NCBI GenBank assembly: GCA_964407525.1
Contig: CAYOWC010000069.1
Coordinates: 1 to 19,050 of the forward strand
Direction: 5' to 3'
DNA: 19,050 bases
DNA from: DUZB01 sp964407525
GTDB lineage: Bacteria > Desulfobacterota > DSM-4660 > Desulfatiglandales > Desulfatiglandaceae
Shown: positions 1-6,547 of the stretch, piece by piece
How the letters are laid out: each line of letters begins with the position of its first letter
Numbering within the stretch: the first letter of the stretch is position 1
Translations under genes and position numbers: made by a program
The notes under the pieces: generated by a model
What the model was told of the DNA's origin: nothing
What the model saw: the letters and a program-made list of their open reading frames with translations, nothing else
Database searches by the model: none

Positions 1-37
1 AAGCCACGGCACCAATAATGACAATATTTTCAGACAT
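1..37 (-). CDS. N-terminus of probable FAD/NAD(P)-dependent oxidoreductase (partial, runs off left edge)
   Basis: Only 12 codons are visible, reading MSENIVIIGAVA. The start ATG is preceded by AAGGAG (positions 52-47) with a 9-base spacing, which fixes the start. The hydrophobic beta-strand followed by GA at residues 9-10 resembles the dinucleotide-binding N-terminus of pyridine nucleotide-disulfide oxidoreductases, in which an IIGAVA start is a known variant of the GxGxxG strand-loop. The rest of the gene lies outside the window, so substrate and domain content cannot be judged. The gene diverges from the fragment at 68-304. Confidence 0.5.
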   Translation of the reverse strand, partial: MSENIVIIGAVA

Positions 38-67
38 AATACATGACTCCTTCATATAGTATCATAA

Positions 68-304
68 CACTACTCTACCCATCTAATCGTACTGGACCAG
101 GATCTTTCTGACTCAGAAGAAATCCCCCTGCTGGAAAAGATCAACGACAGGATTCCAATTTTGCCAGTGGTGGTATATATATTCTCTCTTGAAAACACCG
201 TCCGTCCGGAGACTTTGAGCAAAATCATATTTGTAGAAAAACGGGGAAACAGCATAGAATATCTGAAGAAGGTTATCTCAAAAGCACTCAGGGTCTCCAC
301 ATAA
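68..304 (+). pseudogene. Receiver-domain-like fragment without a start codon
   Basis: An open frame from just after an in-frame stop (65-67) to TAA at 302-304 reads through about 78 codons with protein-like composition but contains no ATG and no ribosome binding site. The middle reads EEIPLLEKINDRIPILPVVV and the end reads FVEKRGNSIEYLKKVISKAL. This resembles the second half of a response-regulator receiver: helix 3, then the hydrophobic beta-4 strand, then a beta-5 F(V/L)EK block with the lysine and the final amphipathic helix. The phospho-acceptor aspartate half is absent. I infer a truncated, decayed relic of a response regulator. An unrecognised reading frame that happens to look protein-like cannot be excluded. 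It ends 11 bases before the convergent aminotransferase stop. Confidence 0.4.
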
Positions 305-315
305 GTGTCTGTTTA

Positions 316-1626
316 TCAAGCACTCAGAAGATACTGCTCAATTCCCACGGCAATGGTTTTAAAAACCTTGATAAGCTCCTTTTCATCCTTTTCGAGAAGG
401 GTCACTCGAAAACCGTTCAAATCAGTGGCAAACGACGTGAGAGGCACAACGCAAACACCAGTTGATGCTAACAGGTAGTAAACGAATCGCTTGTCCGGAG
501 AAACATCAGGCCCCGAAACCATTCTCTCAACCGTATCCTTTACCTGGTCAATTTCGATAGGCAGGGACTGGGCATTGTTCAACAGGCCCTCAAGAAATAC
601 CACAGTCATGTAAAACGCGCCGTTGGTTCGATTGAATTGGATCCCCTTGACGCCATTGAGAATATCACAGGCAATATTGGAGTATTTCTCGTATCTTCTT
701 ATTCTGTCTTCGAGATATACAGTATAGTTTGGATGGCTCTTTATCCTTGGCAACACAATCTGTGGAAGTGTAGTGGAACATACCTCGACCATTTTGGCAT
801 TGTAAATAGAGCTGATATACTTTTCAAACATGGTATCCCGGTGCCCGTTGTACACCTCGATCCAACCGCATCGACTTCCCGGCCAAGGCATTTCCTTGGA
901 TACCCCCCTCATACAGATGGCGGGGACCTTCTCTCCGATAATAGTGCAGAGGGGAACGGATTTTGTCCCGTTGTAGGTTATTTTCTGGTAGACCTCATCA
1001 CATATAATGAAAAGGTCGTTCTTCTCTGCAATTTCTACAATAGCGCGCAAAATTTCTTCGGGGTATACGGCGCCGGTTGGGTTATCCGGATTGATAATGA
1101 GAATGCCCGCCACCTGAGGATTGTATTTGATGTGATTCTCAATATCCTCAAGATCAGGATACCAGAGGTGATTCGGGTCCAGGATATACGTTACAGGCCG
1201 GTCGCCGGCATGGGCGGCCTCCGCGGAGGAATGGGTGGTATAACTTGGAGTAGGAACAACAACCCTTGCCGTACGTTTAAGAAAGCCAAAGACCTTTGAA
1301 ATAGCATCGCCGAGACCGTTAAAAAAAATAATATCTTCCGGTCCGACCTGAGCTCCTCCCATGGCATTGACTTCTTTCGCAATGTACTCACGGGTTGAAA
1401 GAATGCCTTTGGTCGGACAATACCCGTACGTTTCATCTTCCATGGCAGCTTCAGCAACGATTTTTTTCATCCAAGCAGGGATCTCTTCTCCCTTGGCCAC
1501 CGGATCTCCAATGTTCTCCCAGTTCACCTGGATTCCAAGGTTCTGCAGTTTGGTACCCACATCAACAATATTTCGGATTTCGTATGTCAGCTCGCCGGCG
1601 CCGATATGAAGGATATTCGTACGCAT
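316..1626 (-). CDS. PLP-dependent aminotransferase, class I/II (fold type I)
   Basis: A 436-residue cytoplasmic enzyme of the aspartate-aminotransferase superfamily, expected to move an amino group between an amino acid and a 2-oxo acid using pyridoxal phosphate. Visible family landmarks are the substrate loop TYGYCPTKG (67-74), the NPDNPTG motif (179-185) with the cofactor-contacting Asn182, the ICDEVYQ block (208-214) with Asp210 and Tyr213, the Schiff-base lysine in GVSKEMPWPGSRCGW (Lys244, with Arg252 near the phosphate) and a C-terminal GFRVTLL block with the carboxylate-binding arginine. The start at 1626 is preferred over an ATG four codons upstream because GGAG sits six bases before it (1636-1633). 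Length is typical, slightly long. The gene appears monocistronic with its own promoter. The preferred substrate (aromatic, aspartate or branched) cannot be read from sequence alone. Confidence 0.9.
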   Translation of the reverse strand: MRTNILHIGAGELTYEIRNIVDVGTKLQNLGIQVNWENIGDPVAKGEEIPAWMKKIVAEAAMEDETYGYCPTKGILSTREYIAKEVNAMGGAQVGPEDIIFFNGLGDAISKVFGFLKRTARVVVPTPSYTTHSSAEAAHAGDRPVTYILDPNHLWYPDLEDIENHIKYNPQVAGILIINPDNPTGAVYPEEILRAIVEIAEKNDLFIICDEVYQKITYNGTKSVPLCTIIGEKVPAICMRGVSKEMPWPGSRCGWIEVYNGHRDTMFEKYISSIYNAKMVEVCSTTLPQIVLPRIKSHPNYTVYLEDRIRRYEKYSNIACDILNGVKGIQFNRTNGAFYMTVVFLEGLLNNAQSLPIEIDQVKDTVERMVSGPDVSPDKRFVYYLLASTGVCVVPLTSFATDLNGFRVTLLEKDEKELIKVFKTIAVGIEQYLLSA

Positions 1627-1672
1627 AATGGTCTCCATGTTCTTAAAATGATCTCTTAAAAAATAGCTTTTG

Positions 1673-1701
1673 AATATGGCTCAAATCCGGACTCGGGTCA
1701 A
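1673..1701 (-). promoter_or_regulatory. Candidate sigma-70 promoter of the aminotransferase gene
   Basis: On the minus strand TTGACC (1701-1696) is followed by a 17-base spacer and CATATT (1678-1673). This matches the -35 at five of six and the -10 at four of six positions. It lies about 50 bases upstream of the start codon and is the best promoter match in the gap. Confidence 0.5.
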
Positions 1702-1759
1702 GTATTTAAAAAAAATCCAGCAATTCTCATTATGGTCCCCCATTTATTTCCGAACACTG

Positions 1760-1809
1760 TGTGAGTGGCATTTTGCCACGATTTTTCGAGGCTATAAGCC
1801 TCTCTCACA
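1760..1809. repeat. Compact three-stem inverted-repeat element in a gene-free stretch
   Basis: The gap 1639-1963 holds no convincing gene. Within it are three nested perfect dyads. A closing stem TGTGAG (1760-1765) pairs with CTCACA (1804-1809). Directly inside is TGGCA-TTT-TGCCA (1766-1778), then a 9-base linker, then GAGGCT-ATA-AGCCTC (1788-1802), and a single base before the closing arm. The two inner hairpins nearly fill the interval, giving a predicted three-way junction. This could be a small structured RNA, part of the 5' region for a neighbouring gene, or a copy of an interspersed extragenic repeat. There is no T-run directly after it, so a simple terminator is unlikely. A 66-codon open frame starting with TTG overlaps it but has no ribosome binding site. 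Confidence 0.55.
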
Positions 1810-1963
1810 GGAATATATTTTCAAAATGAGAAGTTCTGAAAAAAACGCTGGTTTCCTCATGATGAAATGACAGGAACTGTCGGATTGGATCGAAAGTAAG
1901 GATTCCCGTTGAAAGACTGGGGCAAGGCTGGAGGTTCAATCCGGACGTCTTTTTCAGAAGCTC

Positions 1964-2359
1964 TTAATCGAGAAGAATGGTCTCTATCTGTTCCACAACC
2001 TCAAAATGCTTATCTCTCGTCAGCAGGGTCCCACCCACTTCCATGCAGGATGCTGCAATCCAGACATCATTCAGCGGTATCTTCGCTCCCCTGATCTGTA
2101 AAGACAAATAGATAATAGCATACTTCCTGGCGACATCGGCATCCACATCGATGATCTTTATCTTTAAACGACTTATGAATTGCTGCAGTTTTCTCTCGTT
2201 AAACTGTCTCCTGCTTCCCTTCATAAACCCAAAATTGAGTTCACCTAAAACCACGGAGGGGAGATATATGTATTCACCGTTGGTGGCTAGAAAATCGACG
2301 GTTTGGGGCAATCCTTCGGCGTAATCGCTGTAAATATTCGTATCTAATACGAGCTTCAA
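1964..2359 (-). CDS. vapC: PIN-domain ribonuclease toxin of a type II toxin-antitoxin pair (VapC-like)
   Basis: A 131-residue single PIN domain. The four acidic metal-binding residues are all present: Asp6 in KLVLDTN, Glu40 in VVLGELNFG, Asp98 in LNDVWIAA and Asp116 in LTRDKHF. VapC-family proteins are Mg/Mn-dependent endoribonucleases that stop translation, usually by cleaving tRNA or rRNA; the target here is unknown. The start is placed at a TTG (2359-2357), not the TTG two codons earlier. GAGGAGG (2373-2367) lies seven bases before it, the TTG overlaps the antitoxin stop as TTGA (a classic coupled arrangement), and the protein then begins MKLVLDTN as in typical relatives. Length fits the family. 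It is the downstream gene of a two-gene operon with the antitoxin. Confidence 0.85.
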   Translation of the reverse strand: MKLVLDTNIYSDYAEGLPQTVDFLATNGEYIYLPSVVLGELNFGFMKGSRRQFNERKLQQFISRLKIKIIDVDADVARKYAIIYLSLQIRGAKIPLNDVWIAASCMEVGGTLLTRDKHFEVVEQIETILLD

Positions 2360-2595
2360 TCCCAATCCTCCTCGTTAATCCGATTGAAGACGGCCGTTCC
2401 TTTTCTCAATTCTTCTGCTTCACCATGAGAGAGCCAGCCTGCAAGTTCACGAATAGTTTTCTCACGATTTTTCATCAAACCCAGCTTTTCGTCCACGGCC
2501 TCAATAATATAGGCCGATTTGGTTTTCCCCTCCTTCTGGGCATTTTCCTTTATCATCTCTTCCTTTTGGGGTGGAATTCTCAAACTCAAGGGCAT
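2356..2595 (-). CDS. Ribbon-helix-helix-type antitoxin paired with the PIN toxin
   Basis: A 79-residue protein. The N-terminal 38 residues, with MPLSLRIPPQKEEMIKENA followed by a lysine-rich turn and SAYIIEAVDEKL, fit the beta-strand, helix, helix pattern of MetJ/Arc DNA-binding proteins. The C-terminal half is acidic and ends NRINEEDWD, as expected of the tail that wraps and inhibits a PIN toxin. AGGAG lies seven bases before the ATG. The stop codon overlaps the toxin start, so the pair is translationally coupled. Antitoxins of this class normally bind their own promoter through the N-terminus. The exact antitoxin subfamily is not assigned. Confidence 0.75.
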   Translation of the reverse strand: MPLSLRIPPQKEEMIKENAQKEGKTKSAYIIEAVDEKLGLMKNREKTIRELAGWLSHGEAEELRKGTAVFNRINEEDWD

Positions 2596-2607
2596 AATCG
2601 CGCTCCT

Positions 2608-2634
2608 TTGTATCGCATTTTATGACATTGTATC
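2608..2634 (-). promoter_or_regulatory. Direct repeat GATACAA, period 20, candidate antitoxin operator
   Basis: On the minus strand GATACAA occurs at 2634-2628 and again at 2614-2608, exactly 20 bases apart, about two helical turns. The first copy overlaps the -10 box and the second lies in the leader before the antitoxin ribosome binding site. This placement suits autoregulation by a ribbon-helix-helix dimer-of-dimers; binding is inferred. Confidence 0.4.
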
Positions 2635-2655
2635 TCCAAACATCACAATTGTCAA
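2627..2655 (-). promoter_or_regulatory. Strong promoter of the toxin-antitoxin operon
   Basis: On the minus strand a perfect TTGACA (2655-2650) is followed by a 17-base spacer and TACAAT (2632-2627), five of six to the -10 consensus. It lies about 35 bases upstream of the antitoxin start, giving a short leader. Confidence 0.7.
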
Positions 2656-2726
2656 CCAGAAATAGAAGAGATGTTCAGTGATCATCGACGATCTCCAGGG
2701 GACCGGGTCTAATTATAAGAGCAGCC

Positions 2727-2801
2727 GACGTTGAAAAAACGTTAAATTACTTTCCACATGTAAACTTTATTTACATATTTCCTCAACGTCTTATTTTTTT
2801 T
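2727..2801 (+). other. Nested hairpin element followed by a T-run (possible small RNA end or terminator)
   Basis: GACGTTGA (2727-2734) pairs perfectly with TCAACGTC (2783-2790). Inside is a second perfect hairpin ATGTAAA-CTTTA-TTTACAT (2758-2776). The outer arm is followed immediately by TTATTTTTTTT (2791-2801). On the plus strand this looks like the 3' end of a structured transcript with an intrinsic-terminator-like tail, although no plus-strand gene precedes it. It could end a small RNA that starts around 2700, or insulate the pilin promoter from upstream transcription. The outer stem is only eight pairs with a long loop, so function is uncertain. Confidence 0.4.
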
Positions 2802-2841
2802 AAAGGAAAAACATCAGAGGGTTCCCCCATCGTCACTCGTT

Positions 2842-2862
2842 CTAACCAATGAACATTGTTAG
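2842..2862. promoter_or_regulatory. Bulged dyad, candidate enhancer-binding site for the pilin promoter
   Basis: CTAACCAATG (2842-2851), AA, CATTGTTAG (2854-2862) form a dyad with one bulged C: CAATG pairs with CATTG and CTAA with TTAG. Its centre is about 90 bases upstream of the start site predicted from the sigma-54 promoter, the usual distance for an activator such as PilR or another bacterial enhancer-binding protein. Activator identity is unknown. Confidence 0.4.
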
Positions 2863-2916
2863 TGTTCGTACAGAAAGGCCTGAAAAGCCGTCTCAAAAGG
2901 GCTCCCACACATTCCA

Positions 2917-2932
2917 TGGCATAGAAATTGCT
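2917..2932 (+). promoter_or_regulatory. Sigma-54 (-24/-12) promoter of the minor-pilin operon
   Basis: TGGCATAGAAATTGCT has the invariant GG (2918-2919) and GC (2930-2931) doublets separated by exactly ten bases, with flanking TGGCA and TTGCT matching the RpoN consensus. The predicted transcription start is near 2943. Sigma-54 control of pilin genes through PilS/PilR is well known in other bacteria; here it is inferred from this match and its position in front of the operon. Confidence 0.7.
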
Positions 2933-3013
2933 TATTTTATTTAGTACACAGTGCATTGGACTTTATTTATCTCCATGCTTTTTATTCAAGTTTTTCTCGG
3001 AGCTTTATATCTC

Positions 3014-3619
3014 ATGTACATTTTTGGCAAAATTGATAAAAATGGCTTCACCCTCGTAGAGCTGCTCGTTGCCACCTCTATCTTTCTGGTGGTCATCACT
3101 GCAATGTCATCCACGTTTATTTCGCAGCAAAAAACCTATGCTGTTCAGGGAAATATTGCGGAAATGACACAAGGGGCTAGAGCTGCAATGAACATGCTGA
3201 GTACGGAAGTCAGGCAGGCCGGATACAATCCCATGGAAATAACCATGGCAGGAATCCCATACAGCGCCACACAACTTCAATTGTTTGCTGATCTGAACGG
3301 TGACGAAGACACTTCCGACATCAATGAAAATATTATCTACACGTACGACAGTCAAAACCTCAGAATCAACAGAAATGATGTCAATCTGGACAACACTCCA
3401 ACACCATTTGCAGAAAATATTGGCAGTTGTTCCGTCAAATATCTCAAAAATGACGGGGTTACGGAAGTCACCAGCACTGGAGAAACAGCTCAAATCAGGA
3501 GTATCGAAATAACCATAAACACGAGGACATCGGATCCGGATCCGGAGTATTCAGAAAACAATGGGTACAGAACGTTCACTCTCACTTCCCACATAACCCC
3601 GCTGAACCTGGGGCTCTGA
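3014..3619 (+). CDS. pilW: Type IV minor prepilin, PilW family (first copy)
   Basis: A 201-residue class III-signal prepilin. The leader MYIFGKIDKNG is cut before Phe12 by prepilin peptidase, and the mature N-terminus FTLVELL carries Glu at position 5 followed by a hydrophobic helix. The conserved PilW segment RAAMNMLSTEVRQAGYNP follows, and the C-terminal block DPDPEYSENNGYRTFTLTSHITP closes the fold. PilW proteins are inner-membrane-stored minor pilins that help prime pilus assembly at the tip. ATG 3014 is preferred because it gives an 11-residue leader like its relatives and has GGAG upstream. A GTG at 2951 and an ATG at 2974 are in frame, but 2951 lies only about eight bases from the predicted transcription start. 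It is the first gene of the operon, 17 bases before pilX1. Confidence 0.85.
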   Translation: MYIFGKIDKNGFTLVELLVATSIFLVVITAMSSTFISQQKTYAVQGNIAEMTQGARAAMNMLSTEVRQAGYNPMEITMAGIPYSATQLQLFADLNGDEDTSDINENIIYTYDSQNLRINRNDVNLDNTPTPFAENIGSCSVKYLKNDGVTEVTSTGETAQIRSIEITINTRTSDPDPEYSENNGYRTFTLTSHITPLNLGL

Positions 3620-3636
3620 AAGGCAAGGATACTGCC

Positions 3637-4920
3637 ATGACCGAAAAAAAACAACCATTCGAAACCCGGGCTATGCGCCCGCCATGGGGGGACGAGAAAG
3701 GTGCAGCCCTTGTTATTGCATTGATATTTCTTGTTATACTCATCCTGTTAGGGAGCACAGCCGTTTTCACAACGACTACGGATTCAAAAATCAGCAGCAA
3801 TTATAAGGCCAGCGAAAAGGCACGCTATGTAGCGGAAGCAGGCGCCCATGAAGCAAGAGAACGTCTGAGAACCGGTTCCACTTCCGAAATCACCGATGCC
3901 CATACCACAACCCCCCAGTGGACAGCTTATATCGGGACAGATACAAAGTCTCAGAAAAAAGGGTACGACAGCACAAATTCAATGCACAACAGGGTTGCAA
4001 GTCTGCAAACAGATCTGGATTACACGGTGAAAATATCCCATCAATTAGATCCAACCTCCGGGGATGTTCTCTTTCTGGGCGATGAAGACGGGGATGGCGA
4101 CATCGAACGCCATACGGATTACACAAAAGGTGACCCGAACATTTATCTGATAGAAAGCTACGGCAGTGCGGAAGGAGGGACCAGAATCATCCAGATGGAA
4201 GTCACAAAAGTCCCTCCCATAACGATAAAAGCTGCCCTGTATTCAGGGACCGGAGCAAGCATTTTAGGCTCAGCCACAGACATCAGAGGCGAAGATAGCT
4301 GTGGCAGCGGAATTGATCTTCCTGGAATCACAACGCCACAGGCCGAGATTTCAAGTCCCATAACCGTAAATGGCAATCCTAGTATTACGGGAGCCGGAGG
4401 AACTACCCCGAACATTACCTATTCAGAAAACCCGACTATCGATGTGCAGAGTATGGTCGATGCCCTCAAAGGCTCAGCAGATTTTTCCTACACGGTCAGC
4501 AGCGCAACACATACGGATTCCACTACGCCGGGCCCTGGAGACGGGTGGGGTACACCAATCCCCGGTGCAACTCCGGAAGACCCTTCTTCCTGCAGTGAAT
4601 CCAATATCGTGCATTATGACACGGGGGGCACGTACATAAAACTAAGCGGGGGAGCTTCCGGTTGCGGCATTCTCCTGATAGAAGGTGATTTGGAAGCACA
4701 TGGGGGATTTTCCTGGTACGGCCCGGTTGTCGTCACCGGTTCTTTCACATTTACAGGAGGCGGGGACACCAATATCACCGGCGCTGTGGTCACAGGAGAG
4801 CAGACAGATGGGGATATCATTGGAGGGAATACCAACATCGTCTATTGCAGCACCGCGACCGAAAGTTTTCTGCAGCATGCCCTTCGAATCCTTTCATGGA
4901 AAGAAGATCTTGATGGATGA
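3637..4920 (+). CDS. pilX: Type IV pilus assembly protein, PilX family (first copy)
   Basis: A 427-residue minor pilin of the PilX/GspK-like type. After a 22-residue charged leader, Gly22 is followed by AALVIALIFLVILILLGSTA, the single membrane helix. Position 5 of the mature protein is not Glu, as is usual for PilX/GspK tip subunits. The following KISSNYKASEKARYVAEAGA segment (51-70) matches the PilX N-terminal domain. The C-terminal two thirds is Gly/Thr/Ser-rich and probably beta-structured, and the protein ends with RILSWKEDLDG. PilX-type subunits cap the pseudopilin tip complex. AAGGA lies seven bases upstream of the start. It is 21 bases before the secreted-protein gene. Confidence 0.8.
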   Translation: MTEKKQPFETRAMRPPWGDEKGAALVIALIFLVILILLGSTAVFTTTTDSKISSNYKASEKARYVAEAGAHEARERLRTGSTSEITDAHTTTPQWTAYIGTDTKSQKKGYDSTNSMHNRVASLQTDLDYTVKISHQLDPTSGDVLFLGDEDGDGDIERHTDYTKGDPNIYLIESYGSAEGGTRIIQMEVTKVPPITIKAALYSGTGASILGSATDIRGEDSCGSGIDLPGITTPQAEISSPITVNGNPSITGAGGTTPNITYSENPTIDVQSMVDALKGSADFSYTVSSATHTDSTTPGPGDGWGTPIPGATPEDPSSCSESNIVHYDTGGTYIKLSGGASGCGILLIEGDLEAHGGFSWYGPVVVTGSFTFTGGGDTNITGAVVTGEQTDGDIIGGNTNIVYCSTATESFLQHALRILSWKEDLDG

Positions 4921-4941
4921 AAACAGGTTAAGGAGAAGGGT

Positions 4942-5478
4942 ATGAAAAGGCTTTTTTTAGCCTGCCTAACAGGTTGGATACTTTTACCGGCGTCCCCCTG
5001 TTTTGCTGATTTTATCATCACTCTCAAAAGCGGATCAGAACTGAGAACGGTTCGCTATTGGAAGGAAGGCGGGGAGATAAAATTTCACACAAAAGGCGGA
5101 GTTACAGGCATCCCTGAGGAATACGTTACGTCCATTGTCGAAAGAGCCTCCGACCCGACCGAATCGACGCCACCCCCTGCTGAAATCATGCAGCCAAGTG
5201 TAGACCCCATAGACCATAAAAAAGTAAAGCCGGAAAAGGCAGCGGAAAAAAATCCCCTGCAGGAATTTTATGACAGAAAAAAGACGGTAGAGATCAAACT
5301 GAATAATGCACTCAAAAAGCTTCGCGAAGCGACCGGAAATAAAGACAAGGCGGCAAAAGAGAAAGCCAGGCAGGACATGAGAAAATTTTCCACTGAAATC
5401 TATGCCATTACGGAAGAAATAAAGGAAAAGAATGGGGGCAAACTCCCGGAGGACTGGTGGAAGGGCAATAAGGAATGA
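4942..5478 (+). CDS. Secreted protein of unknown function with FII-LK-G block and GGKLP-WW C-terminus (first copy)
   Basis: A 178-residue protein whose family I do not recognise. A Sec signal peptide spans residues 1-22 (MKRLFLACL..., hydrophobic core, cleavage after CFA). The mature N-terminal 50 residues read FIITLKSGSEL, then YWKEGGEIKF, then GGVTGIPEEYVTSI, suggesting a small beta-rich domain. A proline-rich linker (70-100) leads to a lysine/glutamate-rich helical, possibly coiled-coil region (105-165). The end is GGKLPEDWW plus a charged tail. No lipobox or membrane anchor is seen, so a periplasmic location is likely. AAGGAG six bases before the ATG gives a strong start. Its paralogue lies at 9511-10077 in inverted orientation at the other end of the pilin cluster, which argues for a role tied to the pilus system. 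Confidence 0.8.
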   Translation: MKRLFLACLTGWILLPASPCFADFIITLKSGSELRTVRYWKEGGEIKFHTKGGVTGIPEEYVTSIVERASDPTESTPPPAEIMQPSVDPIDHKKVKPEKAAEKNPLQEFYDRKKTVEIKLNNALKKLREATGNKDKAAKEKARQDMRKFSTEIYAITEEIKEKNGGKLPEDWWKGNKE

Positions 5479-5552
5479 AAGGGAAGCAACCGTTCAAAGA
5501 TTTAGGGGTTCAGGAATGGAAAAGTCTTCAGAAAGATGAGAAGATTTTACTA

Positions 5553-5582
5553 TTGACAAATAAGCAATCAAATAGGTACCAT
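5553..5582 (+). promoter_or_regulatory. Possible internal promoter before fimT
   Basis: A perfect TTGACA (5553-5558) is followed after 18 bases by TACCAT (5577-5582), four of six to the -10. It lies in the only sizeable gap of the pilin operon (5479-5670), an AT-rich stretch without a convincing gene. It could give the fimT-pilV-pilW2-pilX2 block expression independent of the sigma-54 promoter. Confidence 0.35.
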
Positions 5583-5670
5583 TATTTACTGGAGAGTAAT
5601 AAATATTTCAAGCACCTAATTGTCGGAAACAGAGAATTTTACCGGATCGGTGCATGGGTAAAAAATAGAG

Positions 5671-6135
5671 ATGTTACAGCTGCCCCAAAAAAATGTGTCA
5701 GGGTTCACCTTGATAGAAATGATGATCGTAATGGCAATCGCTGCCATAATGGCCGGAATTGCCATTCCTTCTTTCATGTCCATGCTGCCCGGGATGCGTC
5801 TGAACGGAGCCGCCAGGCAGGTGATGACAGACTTGATGGCCGCAAGAATGGATGCCGTTAAGCAGAATAATGAATTCAAAATATTTTTTTTAGACAACCA
5901 CCAGTACAAAATACTGGATGACGATGATAATGACGGGGTTGACGACAGCGGCGTGGAAATGTCGAGAACCGTAAACATCCAGGACAACTATACTGGTGTA
6001 ACATTCAGTTCCACGAACAACCCCATTTTCAGCCCGAGGGGGACAGCCACAAGTCTCCCCACAATCACGGTCCAGAATTCAAGCGGTTCCAAAACCGTGT
6101 CTGTGAGTATCGCGGGTCGAGTGAAGATAAATTGA
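5671..6135 (+). CDS. fimT: Type IV minor pseudopilin, FimT/GspH family
   Basis: A 154-residue prepilin. The leader MLQLPQKNVSG is cut before Phe12; FTLIEMMIVMAIAAIMAGIA is the N-terminal helix with Glu at mature position 5. PSFMSMLPGMRLNGAARQVMTDLMAARMDAVKQN follows, matching the GspH/FimT helix-to-head transition. The head contains an acidic DDDDNDGVDDSG loop (77-88) that may bind Ca2+ and ends AGRVKIN, as in GspH-type C-termini. FimT-like subunits belong to the priming complex and in some species bind DNA for uptake. There is no good ribosome binding site before the ATG, so the start is chosen on leader length; the frame is closed by TAA a few codons upstream. Thirteen bases separate it from pilV. 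Confidence 0.85.
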   Translation: MLQLPQKNVSGFTLIEMMIVMAIAAIMAGIAIPSFMSMLPGMRLNGAARQVMTDLMAARMDAVKQNNEFKIFFLDNHQYKILDDDDNDGVDDSGVEMSRTVNIQDNYTGVTFSSTNNPIFSPRGTATSLPTITVQNSSGSKTVSVSIAGRVKIN

Positions 6136-6148
6136 CGAGGTTGGCAAA

Positions 6149-6544
6149 ATGAAATCCCGGAATGAAAATCAGCCACCTGAAAAGAAAAGGCAGAATGGAT
6201 TTACTCTTATTGAAGTTCTGATCGCTATTGTAATCCTTTCAGTGGGTTTGCTGGGAATGGCATCGCTCACCGGATCGATCATCCTCAGCAACAAACTCAG
6301 CAACGACCTGACGACAGCTACCACCCTGAGCCAGGACAAAATGGAAGACATTCGAGCCGATGCTTACGGAAGCGTGGCAAGTGAAACTAAGGTGGCCTGC
6401 TCAACCCCCTATGCCGCATTCCAGAGAGAGGTAACAGTTGTGAATGACAGTCCCGCCGCCGGAATGAAAACCGTTACCGTGAAAGTATACTGGGGCCCTT
6501 CAGATGCCCATAATGTTGAATTGAAAACTATTCTCTCCCAATAG
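6149..6544 (+). CDS. pilV: Type IV minor prepilin, PilV family
   Basis: A 131-residue prepilin with a 17-residue charged leader ending RQNG, then FTLIEVLIAIVILSVGLLGM with Glu at mature position 5. The ASLTGSIILSNKLSNDLTTATTLSQDKMEDIR segment is typical of PilV. The short head lacks the longer C-terminal domain of many PilV proteins but ends cleanly in VELKTILSQ. PilV works with FimT, PilW and PilX at the pilus tip. GAGGTTGG precedes the ATG. It lies three bases before pilW2, so the two are probably coupled. Confidence 0.85.
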   Translation: MKSRNENQPPEKKRQNGFTLIEVLIAIVILSVGLLGMASLTGSIILSNKLSNDLTTATTLSQDKMEDIRADAYGSVASETKVACSTPYAAFQREVTVVNDSPAAGMKTVTVKVYWGPSDAHNVELKTILSQ

Positions 6545-6547
6545 ATT

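Noticed and set aside
637..1299. Open frame of 220 codons opposite the aminotransferase
   Set aside because: It is antisense to an unambiguous enzyme gene with conserved catalytic motifs and shows no protein-like features of its own.
1670..1870. Open frame of 66 codons with a TTG start in the gap upstream of the aminotransferase
   Set aside because: It has no ribosome binding site and spans the three-stem inverted repeat; it is more likely a by-product of that element.
5479..5670. Possible cyclic-di-GMP (GEMM) riboswitch before fimT
   Set aside because: The conserved GEMM core bases and tetraloop-receptor pattern were not found by eye, even though such switches are common near pilin genes in this kind of bacterium.
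5475..5861. Open frame of 128 codons overlapping the end of the secreted-protein gene (ATGA) and the start of fimT
   Set aside because: Its last 190 bases are fimT in another frame, the first part has no recognisable family, and the AT-rich codon use differs from neighbours. A short leader peptide cannot be fully excluded.
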